From: Oscheius sp. JU75 | Lineage: Eukaryota > Nematoda > Chromadorea > Rhabditida > Rhabditidae | Assembly (NCBI GenBank): GCA_037178855.1 | Contig: JASJZC010000004.1 | Span: 3,286,001 to 3,350,000 of the forward strand | Direction of reading: 5' to 3' | Length of the DNA stretch: 64,000 nt | Part shown: one piece after another, positions 56,001-64,000 of the stretch | How positions within the stretch are numbered: the stretch's first letter is position 1 | Layout of the letters: each line of letters begins with the position of its first letter | Notes under the pieces: model-generated | Told to the model about the DNA's origin: nothing | Seen by the model: only the letters and a program-made list of their open reading frames with translations | Database searches by the model: none | Translations under genes and position numbers: made by a program

Positions 56001-56281
56001 TCGATTTCAATGACTGATACTGGTCCGGCTCATCTGGATATTCAGGTAGCACTTTTCGAAGTAATGGAACCAAATTGCTGTTATAGGTGGTAGCCCACAG
56101 CGACGATACGGACAACGCCTGGACAGAGCACGATGTTTGGTCGGTGTCTCTGCGAGCCAGAAAAGTTCATACGATCTTGTGTGGATATTGTTGGCAGTCT
56201 GTTTCTTCTGCATCTAATCACTTATCCAGCTCCCATATCCCACTACTTTCCAAAGCTCTCCGTATTTACGGAATCCATTGA
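50083..56281 (+). CDS. TRPM2-like cation channel with C-terminal NUDT9-homology domain
   Basis: Tetrameric membrane cation channel of the melastatin family. The start at 50083 reads MDDYEQPVNELSLVTD. The N-terminal nucleotide-sensing region (50083 to about 51100) shows VPDLILSLVSHGNQL and SNGLWLISSGEYDDPF, corresponding to TRPM LISVTGG and GAWIITGG segments. TRPM homology repeats follow to about 52880. Helices: S1 YWLSLIFRLLHLGFMAYALL, S2 LDAIAWAWSFMWWMESLWVL, S3 VFDCVVTFIFLLLLIVFKVF (54115-54201), S4 ARVLNAFFLLYWCYATLFYY, S5 about 54360-54420, pore LSWIWLSLFTTDL, S6 LILWPILFAFFAKTAKAVDE. The TRP helix has DKIWKFQLYTLVTDFSARPP then VPPPL. The C-terminus (55380-56281) matches the TRPM2 NUDT9-H domain: VPWNVLLPQYSPPFY, FPLNPNGRQGIAGRGNHPKF with GPNRR, and DTDNAWTEHDVWSVSL. 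Stop at 56279-56281. About 20 introns; one carries a Tc1-like element. Some mid-protein junctions are unverified. Confidence 0.88.
53202..54085. mobile_element. Defective Tc1/mariner-type transposon in a TRPM2-like intron
   Basis: Inverted termini TACTCATGTGCAAAAGTTTG...GGCAACC (left) and GGTTGCC...CTTTTGCCTATGAGTA (right) are flanked by TA dinucleotides (53200-53201, 54086-54087), the target site of this superfamily. The terminal similarity extends inward for over 100 bp (AGAAGGGTCAGG, GGACATCTG, GACCGTTCCC, ATGATTTCT blocks). At 884 bp it is shorter than a complete Tc1-like element. A further terminus-like copy (GCATATGCAAAAGTTTGGCA) lies internally at about 53390-53412. The element occupies nearly all of the intron 53189-54114. 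Confidence 0.9.
53410..53920 (-). pseudogene. Tc1-like transposase remnant
   Basis: On the minus strand, an HTH/linker segment GRPKKMGDQALRQIGRLASS and LDIHRTTVLRAV matches the DNA-binding half of Tc1 transposases. Downstream, VFTDEKR, then a TGA stop, then LDGPDGVRGYWRDSRKLAVQ and LSKRSFEG match the catalytic half around the second catalytic Asp. The two halves are in different frames, stop codons interrupt the frame, and the C-terminal part with the last catalytic Glu is absent. It cannot encode an active enzyme. Confidence 0.88.
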
Positions 56282-58373
56282 ATACGAGTATGTTGTGCCA
56301 TGAAACAATAAAACGATTTTGTGCGCATGTGAACGTGTCCAGAGAAACTTTTTTTCTAGTTACTGTTATGCTATCGCCCTACAGGCTCAGTGACAGTGAG
56401 AACCTTTCTCGCTTTCTATTCCTTTCTGTCAACTTGTTTTACCCCTTCCCTCCAGTCGAGCTATCCTTACAGGAGTAACGTTCTCCCAACTGACTCTTTT
56501 TGGCTTGTCTTGCCAACAATTAAAAAAAACAAAAACTGAGTTAAACCCAGTTTTTTAAGATTCTTGAACAAGGAAGACTCATTCGCTTTTCTAGCTTCTC
56601 AGTGAGGCTCACAGCTCGCCAAAGAAAATCTACAACTTCCTTCGACTGATCAGTACTCACGGCTATTATCACCATTTTGAAATTAACGGTTCACGAACTG
56701 GCCGAATTCGCATTTATTCATCATTCTGCCTTGCATAGATATGGACCAATTGTGTTATGACGGTATTTATAAATAGTGTTTGTGAACCACTTATGTTAGG
56801 CACTGAAAGAGAATAGCGGGAGAGCAGCCTCCAATCTGCACAGTAACTCAGCACGGTAGCTCCAACAGAAATACATTAAGGCCGACAGGCAATTGCGACT
56901 GTTGGTTTCTGTGAGAAAGATAAAACCCACTTTCATGCAGATCAGCGCTCTGCATTATGTCGAATAGCTCCTCAAACGTTCGAGGAGGACCCATATCGAA
57001 CTGCATGTTGATGAGATCTTATCACCTACATGTTGTTCAGTTGGAATGTCCGACTCTTTCGGAGTGACCACTTTCCTCTCCTAGGGCGACTTCCTCTTCC
57101 TTGTCCAACGAGTTCTCCGTGACGTGACGTCAGAATGATTACTTGGAAACAAGAGATGGGAGAAACGCACTGTTCTACTGTAGGGATGAGTCACCTTGCA
57201 GAGCGTGTGAATACGGAGAAACACAGCCCATTGATTCGTCTGTACCACTAGTCGGCCAGCCTTTTTCAGAATATGCTCTACCATTCAGCTCACTAATTTA
57301 TTCATAGCTTGTAGTCATTATGACTTTCGGGCACTTGTGGATGGGATGTCCATTCTGTGGACGCCGCAAGTCTCTTGTTCCTTCCTCTTCTTGAGTTTCG
57401 TCTTGAGTCTCTTTTTAGCTTCACTCCCAGAGTGGATCGGCTCTTTTTCTAAACGATTAGTTATTGCATCAATTTTGCATTCTTCAGTAACATTTTCTGT
57501 TTAGAAACATAATCCTCTTTTTGAAATCCCCCGACCATCTCTCGAAAACCTAGATGTCAAGAAGAATCTGTTTATGCCCTCGCCCTTAAAGGGTCAGCTT
57601 TGGCGGCTGTTCGTAATAGACTCGGGTTAGATCGATCGTAATAAATACTCACTATGCCGCGTACCGCCAAAATCCTTCTCAGTCGCCTTCTGCTCCACCG
57701 TCGCTGGAAACACCTGGAAACGAAAAGAAGTTATTCCTGAAAATGATTTGTCCCCGATTGAAGTTGTATAATGGCGTGTGAAATTATAAATGAACCGTAA
57801 TAATAACATGCCACCTTAAAAGGAATAGTATCGAATCAATGTAATAGGAAAGGATAGGAGTGACGGAAGATTGCCTGGTTTACGAGGAACGCCCTGCCTG
57901 ACTGTCAGCTGAAAGTCGATAAATATAAACGTAATACGACGACACAGAGACGATCAATTCTCTCTGGAGAGTTATTTCGGTGGTCGCCGATTCTCCTGCT
58001 CAATCGGCTCTCAAAATCTTTCGAGTCAGTCGTCACTGCATCCTTCGGCAGCTCATCAACTTCGACGTCTGAGCAGTTTGGAGGATGTGGGAAACCTGTC
58101 GACACAAGTATGGTAAGAAGGCTTTTATGACAAGGTTGTAGAAGACATGAGCATCATGATTGGTCATAGCGGATATATTAGAAGGGTAAGAAAGATATAA
58201 CAACTGGAAAAACGGAAGAAGTAGATCGAAAAAGGTAATGTTGCGAAGAAGAGAGGGGGTAATTTGGATGACAACATGGATACGGACTGCTATAAGGCAC
58301 CCTGGTTGGAGCTTCGAAGGAGGGCAGTGAGCAGATCTTTAAGACGGTAATTCTTCTTGCAAAAATAAACTCA
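56282..58373. other. 2.1-kb region without a supported gene
   Basis: It contains the truncated repeat copy D (56462-56520). A minus-strand frame at 57905-58105 with a possible upstream acceptor (gtgtcgacag|GTTTCC) is too weak to call; it could be a 3' exon of an unknown gene. Otherwise nothing is recognised. Confidence 0.4.
56462..56520 (-). repeat. Dispersed repeat, truncated copy D
   Basis: On the minus strand: ATTGTTGGCAAGACAAGCC, AAAAAGAGTCAGTTGGGAGA, ACGTTACTCCTGTAAGG. It matches the left half of the family, with an internal deletion that joins CAGTT directly to GGGAGAACGTT. It lies 180 bp downstream of the TRPM2-like stop codon. Confidence 0.65.
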
Positions 58374-58984
58374 CTATTTGTTGATATGTCTCTTACTGAT
58401 AGGAGTTAGGTAGCGAGGAACAGTTACTTCCTCCACGATCAGATTCTCGTAATCGACTTCTTCGTTTGGGTCAGCAACAGGGCTGACAATAGGCTCACTG
58501 CTGGGAATGACTTTGGCATTGAACTTGCTTCGCTGGGCCGATCTTCTAGATTCACTTGGAGCTAAAAGTTTTGTTTTCTCACTCTTGTATATTTCAATAA
58601 AGAACTCACGAGGCTTTGAGGGCGAGACAGGGCCAGGGGTCGTGACTTCCATTATCTCCTCGGGAAGTCTGGCAATTCCATCCTCACACATGAAGAAATC
58701 GGGCTTCGGTTCCGGCAGTTCGGGCATGGGAGGTACTCGAGGACAATCTGGAGCAAATGGGTAACTTTCAGAGAGAAGAACAAACCTGATCTGAGTATAC
58801 TGATCGGAAGGGCTTCCAAAGGCTGTTCCCTCTTGGACTGATCGATGGCGTAGAGCGCACTGTAGGAGTCGGCCAGCGACATGCTCTTCTGTTTTTTGGC
58901 TGTCTTTTTGTGCTTCTTCATTTCTTCCTTGCTCATCAACTTCTTTCCCCACGAATCGCTTACTACAGCCATGAGATCGTTCAT
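58374..58984 (-). CDS. Unrecognised basic/proline-rich protein (5' end uncertain)
   Basis: Family not recognised. The last three exons are clear: MNDLMAVVSDSWGKKLMSKE with EMKKHKKTAKKQKSMSLADS; CPRVPPMPELPEPKPDFFMC; and SESRRSAQRSKFNAKVIPSS ending VPRYLTPISKRHINK (stop 58374-58376). A further in-frame stretch upstream of 58984 (EIVLDSSEGIRFTADTQKD, from about 59066 after an AG) is probably coding, so the true start lies further 5' than given. No membrane span or signal peptide. Confidence 0.55.
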
Positions 58985-59329
58985 ATCTTTCTGAGTATCC
59001 GCCGTGAATCGAATCCCCTCTGAAGAATCGAGTACAATCTCTCTCTTGTTATCGAACCTCTAGTGAGGGAGATCGATGTCCCACTGGCTGGAACGGATTT
59101 CGAAAGGCCGAACTCACTGAAACATCGAGGAAGAAACTAATGCAACGAGAGTGCTAATAGGCGTAATGAATACCTTTCAATAGGCTGTCCTAACAAACAG
59201 CGACACATCTGGTCTCGGTATCACAAAGGACGTAAGGTGCTCGCTCAATGAGAAGAATTTTTTTTTAATTGTTTTTTTTCCCGCGCTGTAAACTCAAAAA
59301 TCCAAATATGATTTTCGTTGAGAGTTCTC

Positions 59330-59764
59330 CTAGATTGGGAACTGTCCTGACAGGTAACTAATAGAAATGCAAATGATTCCGTCGGTCGCAATAGGAAAGA
59401 GTCCAAAACACATGGCAAGTTTTTTCAAGAGCTGTACAAAAGAGAGACACCTGCCAAGTTCGGCTAATTGTTCAAAACTCTCCCAATCAGCTGTAAATTC
59501 TGCTTGATTCTTGGTTAGCATTCGATGACTCATTCCGGGAACGTACCTCGCTGCGAGATTCCTTTGTTCTTCGTGTTCCATCATCTTGGGAAAAGATCGT
59601 CTTCTTCACTATCACTGTATCAACAGCCGTCGGGTTTTCCACCTTTTCACCATTCGCACCGTTTTGCCGAATTCTTCCACAATCTGAAGAAGTACATGAT
59701 TTGAAAGGGGAAGGGGGCTTTCGTGAGAGTGTGAGGTCTCCGTCATCACTGGTTGCAGAGTCAT
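59330..59764 (-). CDS. Tentative small gene, unrecognised
   Basis: Two stretches look coding but their joint is not resolved. One is MTLQPVMTETSHSHESPLPL from 59764. The other is DSEEDDLFPKMMEHEEQRNL, continuing AARYVPGMSHRMLTKNQAEF and TADWESFEQLAELGRCLSFV, with a hydrophobic end and a stop at 59330-59332. A short intron with a shift of frame would be needed between them. No family recognised. It could be a real gene or two overlapping chance frames. Confidence 0.3.
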
Positions 59765-60431
59765 TTTGGAAAGACAATAATAGAGAGTGTGAAGTGACAA
59801 GGGCCGGGAATTGGCCTGCTACAAATATTGACAAACAACTCTTTTGAATCACTGGACTTGCCAAGCGAAAGGCGAGAAAGAAACAATTGATTGGAAGGAC
59901 CCTTTTTTCCCACCATGAGAATGAATGAAGAAAAATATCACGTCAGTTTAATGCAGTTCAAAGAGATAGACACCAGCTGTCCGGTTAAAATCTTAATTAA
60001 CTCCCTTCCGGGAGATCTCTCCATTTACCTGCTCGTTGTCAAGGATACCCTCCTTTAATAGGCTCTCCGTCTAATTCCGGCCTTTCGTTCACGTTTTGAC
60101 ACGATCCGTTCATATAATTGCAAGGTTTGCAGACGATAAAACAGAAGATTTATGACTAGGATGAAGAAGAGGAACTGTTGTCGATCAAATAGACAATTTG
60201 AAAGAGCAACTACCCGTAAGGCAAATGCGAGGTTTGATGAATAAAAAGGGATTATCCCCTTTCTGGGGAGGTTTTGGTAATTGTCAATTTATGCAAACCC
60301 CGATAGATTTATCCTTCAAAACTACCACTGTTTCTACGACGCTCTGAAGACATCTCTTTTTCTTCCATGAAAAGAAGAAGGTCTGAAACTTTATGAACAA
60401 GCAAATAGGCAAATGGACACAAACAAGGTTA

Positions 60432-62467
60432 CTAATACTTAGGCTTCTTGTACTCGCCGCCTCCTTCTTTCGCGGCTTTTCTCTTCTCGTTGATTTTTTC
60501 GATTTGGACGAGTTCACGATCGAGTTTTTTGTTCGTGGCAGCCTCGTTTTTGCGCGTTTTTCTACCATCTTGCGGTTTGAGACCGTACTGGAAGGCGGCC
60601 TTAGGCATGGCTTCTCGACCACCCTGAAGTGAGAAAGTTTACAGAAAAGAAAAATATTACCTGGAACTTTTCGTACTCGTCTTCGTTCTCAAAATCCCAT
60701 CTCTTGATGCCAGATTTTTTGTTTCCCATGTCCATTTTCGTGAAATCTTCGTCGTCGGAATCGCCCCAAGTTCCGCCCATCTCAGCAAATCCACCTGGGT
60801 AACACTCGTCATATCTGCAAATAAAACGTAATTCCAGCTGAAAAAGATTAATCACCCTCCACCTTCCATCTCCTTTCTCCTCTTTTCCATCTTCTCCTCC
60901 AGTCGTTTCTCCTTCTCCATTTGCTCTTTTTCCTTCTTCTCCTGCTCGTGTTCCTTTTGACGTTCGCGATCCTTTTCCTTGTCTCTGTCGCGATCTCTTC
61001 GGTCGTAGTCGTCTCTTTTTCTGAAAAAAAGTAACTGTTTGGGAAATAAAAATATATACCTCTCACGGTCACGATCACGTCTGTCGTAATCGCGGTCCCG
61101 ACGATCTCGATCTCTGTTCTTATCACGTCCATCATCATCAAAGTAACTCGGCTTTTTCTTCTCGCGATCACGGTCTTTTTCCTTTTCCTCGCTGAAACTA
61201 TAATTATTCTGAAGAGAAAATCTCTAACCTTTTTTTCTCCTTTTCTCTCCTCGGAACATATTCGGCCTCGTTGTCGAAAATACTTTGATTCTGGTACTTG
61301 GCAGCCTCTTCTCCTTCCATTTCAGGTCTTTTCTTCTTCTTATGATCAGCTCGTAGATAGGATAAGACCTGTGTGAGCTTAGAAATCAGCATGTTGTTGG
61401 CATTGATATTCGAATTTGACTCGTTGTTTGGACAGTCGATGAGAGAACGGAGCAGAGTTGTCGGTACTTCCGCCTCATTCTCATCTTCCATCTCGACGAC
61501 ATACGCCATTCGTCCTTTTTTAAAGAGATCATTCCTCAGAGGGAGCTCGTTCTTGAATAAGATCTGTTGAATACTCCGAACCATTTTGCTCTCGGCAGCA
61601 GTTGGTTGTATTGAAACTTCTTCCGGTTCTTCCGTCTCTTTCTGTAGTAAGGAAATTTGAAGACAGTTTGAACTCTTACATATGCCTTTTCGAGATCTTC
61701 CTGGTCCTCCTTTGGGTTGAAGCGATGTATTTCACTTCGAACTTTGTGCAGGAGAGAGTAGTCGAGACCTTTGACTAAAATACCAAGATATCATGACCAA
61801 AAATATAACCGACCAAGATGGGTGTGTTCAATATCTCCTCCCAAGAACTTGGATTCCTAAAACATGTTTTTCTCAAACGGAAAATTTCAAATACACCTCA
61901 ATAGCCTGTCGTCGAGCATGAGCTTTGTCTCTAGAATCACGGGCATTTCCAGGTACTGCTTGATAGGCGGCAGCAAGCTTGGCCATCTCGTCGGACTCCT
62001 GCAAACCATTCAATTCAGTTTAAAACTAAGGTAAAACACACATCGTTATCTCCTTTATCTCGACGCTCCGCAGCACGATCTCGGTAATTCTTGAGAATTT
62101 CTTTCAAACGAGCCGCTTCTTCGTCTTCTTCTGTTTTATCCTTGAAAAATGAATTGGTGGAATAAAGGATAGGCAATAAACCTTTTTCGGCTTGAAAGGA
62201 GCTTTTGATTGGGGAGCCTTGAACTTCGGCTTGGCCTTGTGGTTGAAAGAGTGGCTTGGCGTCTGATTTGTCCGTGAAGGTGTATCGGGAACTCTCGCTG
62301 GTGTTGAGGCTAACAACTTTCGGAAATCCTCGTTCCGCAGTGCCATCTATAAATACGGAGCTGATTATGAGGAAAATTCCTAGCTTTGAGGAAAAGAAAT
62401 CAATATATACAAGGATCTGAAATGAGCTTTTGGGCCGGTCATTTTTTAAGTTCTCATCGTTGCTCAC
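60432..62467 (-). CDS. IK: RED/IK spliceosome protein
   Basis: Nuclear splicing factor of the activated B-complex (SMU1 partner; smu-2 in C. elegans). The start at 62467 gives MSNDENLKNDRPKSSFQIL, spliced to MALRNEDFRKLLASTPAR, which aligns with the human NEDFRKLL motif; a start at 62346 is the alternative. Family hallmarks: RAAERRDKGDND, ESKFLGGDIEHTHLVKGLDY, RMAYVVEMEDE, then ISKLTQVLSYLRADHKKKK. A long alternating Arg/Asp/Glu stretch follows, the RED repeat (about 60870-61190). The C-terminus has YDECYPGGFAEMGG, KMDMGNKKSGIKRWDFENED and AMPKAAFQYGLKPQDGRKTR. The stop is at 60432-60434 after KKPKY, as in orthologues. Confidence 0.96.
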
Positions 62468-62927
62468 TAGATTTACAACCTTGGCAAACGACGGAAAGTT
62501 GAGCTAGCCGAAAACAAAAAGGGCAAAAAATTTTGAGACGGCCGTGTTACGGGCATTCCACTTGTACAAATACACCCAAATGCCGCTTATTTTTCTTAGT
62601 ACAGTATATCTTCAAAATCACACTTTGTGCGTATTCAGCAGTGACAGTAACAATAAAGATACTGCTGAAAGGTTCACTCGAAACACGGAAAAATCCCTGG
62701 AATAATTCCAAAACTTGCCAAGTATGGTCACAGAAGAGACATTTAGGGTTTTTTTTCCTTTTTTTTGCTTTTGAATAGAGCTACAGTCGTCCTTCTTTGC
62801 AAATGATGATGAAACGGCTATAGTTTGACTATTGACGAAGAAAAGGGCCCCGAATGCTCAAAACTATTCCCTCCCTCCATTCCAAAGTTTGAATAATGAC
62901 GATTTGGCGCGAAAAAGGCAGAATGCC

Positions 62928-63437
62928 TCTTTCAAAAAAAAAAAAAAAGAAGGACTACAGTGTCCCTCTTTTTTTTGGCGGGGATTCAAATTTAGCGGTT
63001 TTTGAGATTTTTTTTCGATGTACAGCCTCCATTTTCGTTGCTTTTTCTTTGCTTCCGGTAAAGGCTACTATTAGACACGTTTTATAAACAAAAGGAACGG
63101 AAGAGAACGCGAAAACAAGCTGCGAGACTGAGAACCAAAAAATTAACTCTATCTAAAATCCCGCGCGTCTAGTATTCATTTCAAAACGAGTTAATTTTTC
63201 GCTCTTTTTGGTTTTCAGTCTAGCAGCTTGTTTTCGGGTTCTCTCCCGTTCCTTTTATTTCTAAAGCGTGTCTACTAGCAGCCTTTACCGGAAGCAAACG
63301 AAAAACTCCGGAAAACAAAGAGAATGAAGACTGTACATTGATAAAAAAAAAAAGGAAAATTTGAATTCCCGCCCTCGCAGGAGTCCCGCAACGTAAGCAT
63401 TTCGGGACACTATAGTCCTTCTTTTTTTTTTTGAACA
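62928..63437. repeat. Long fold-back inverted-repeat element
   Basis: The left arm (about 62928-63145) and right arm (about 63200-63437) are inverted copies roughly 220 bp long with a ~50-bp centre. Termini: AAAAGAAGGACTACAGTGTC on the left and GACACTATAGTCCTTCTTTT on the right, in T/A-rich flanks. Matched inner blocks include TTGCTTCCGGTAAAGGCT, TAGACACG, AAAAGGAACGG and AAACAAGCTGC. No transposase. RNA across it would form a long hairpin. Confidence 0.85.
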
Positions 63438-64000
63438 AACCATAGCCGTAATACGCCGTGGCTCTGATGCTATATTAGTCTGTTCAAAAATAATACAGCA
63501 TTTTTCTTACCGTCGTGGCTGGAAACACGCAGCGATTCAAACAATTACAAATTTTCGCAAAATTTCTTTTTTCGGTTTTCTTTTCTCCGAAGTTTCACTC
63601 CTTCTCTTGTCAGTTTTATGTTTAAGTGAAGACAAGTGTAATCTGCATCGTTTACGTGCCAGAAATCTTCGGAATCTAGCGGAAAAAAAGTGGAAAATCA
63701 AAGGAAAATTTCAGAGAAAATTGAAAACGCTTAAAACGGCGCGGTCGTTAGAAAGATGCTCTATTATTTTCGAACAGACTATAAAGTGGCCTTCGAAACG
63801 AATTACGCAATCGCGTACCATTTTCGCTATGACGTTTGTGAAAAATACACGGTAGCATGAAGCCATTTGAAACAGCTGGTCCTGGTTGTTTTCAGTTAGT
63901 GTAAGAGTATCCTATCTGTTTTTCACTGCGTAACCTTGTTGCCCTATCCAACTTCTTTTCTTCTCGAATAGTTTGCAATGCTGACAAGTTTGTAGCCCGC
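63438..64000. other. Window end, no gene identified
   Basis: A plus-strand 82-codon frame (63607-63855) is Lys/Arg-rich without recognisable domains, so it is not called. An AT-rich flank of the fold-back element is all that can be described. Confidence 0.4.

Noticed and set aside
57905-58105. Minus-strand possible exon with a preceding splice acceptor
   Set aside because: Isolated, without a recognisable partner exon or domain; noted only as a possible 3' exon.
1-64000. CRISPR arrays, bacterial operons or phage
   Set aside because: The window is intron-rich animal DNA; no direct-repeat/spacer array, Shine-Dalgarno-led gene chain or phage gene was seen.

Overview
This window is nuclear DNA of a small-genome animal. 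Coding sequence is cut by many GT-AG introns, most only 35-60 nt long and ending in TTTTCAG or TTTTTAG. The gene set is metazoan: integrin alpha, a caudal homeobox gene, a cyclic-nucleotide-gated channel, the Cdk5 activator p35, a TRPM channel and SF3B4. Very short introns, a secreted Kunitz/lustrin/EB cuticle-type protein, a Tc1-like transposon and possible trans-splice acceptors directly before start codons suggest a nematode. Retention of a TRPM2-type channel makes an early-branching (clade I, Trichuris-like) nematode or another ecdysozoan more likely than a Caenorhabditis relative. This assignment is inference. Layout: 1-1215 (-) N-terminal part of an integrin alpha; 3357-6576 (+) CNG channel with a tRNA-Gly in an intron; 7647-13265 (+) secreted multi-Kunitz protein; 13380-14131 (-) unrecognised protein, divergent from 14614-15997 (+) SF3B4; 16351-18214 (+) C2H2 zinc-finger protein closely followed by 18369-19005 (+) an unrecognised gene; 19167-20160 (-) endonuclease III (NTH1); 20582-26394 (-) SMG6; a repeat-rich stretch around 26.4-28.6 kb; 28673-31822 (-) caudal; 34352-35206 (-) ARL6; 36317-37256 (-) EMC7; 37635-38320 (-) ARPC4; 38602-40205 (-) Arg-rich nuclear-type protein; 43349-45689 (+) Cdk5 activator p35 with a PB1-like gene nested in an intron; 46268-48112 (-) ABHD16; 48456-49123 (-) PRKRIP1; 50083-56281 (+) TRPM2-like channel with a Tc1-like insertion in an intron; 58374-58984 (-) unrecognised; 60432-62467 (-) RED/IK; 62.93-63.44 kb a long fold-back element. 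There is no single pathway cluster. Several neighbours are RNA-processing housekeeping genes (SF3B4, PRKRIP1 and RED in the spliceosome, SMG6 in nonsense-mediated decay), mixed with signalling genes (CNG channel, p35, TRPM2-like, ARL6). The most notable item is the TRPM2-like channel. It carries a C-terminal NUDT9-homology domain whose Nudix box has lost its catalytic glutamates, a rewritten pore filter and a degenerate N-terminal nucleotide loop. Other points of interest are a dispersed ~120-bp repeat with a conserved hairpin core, two fold-back elements, the nested PB1-like gene, and Kunitz domains with a missing disulfide. All exon boundaries were read by eye and are approximate where stated.
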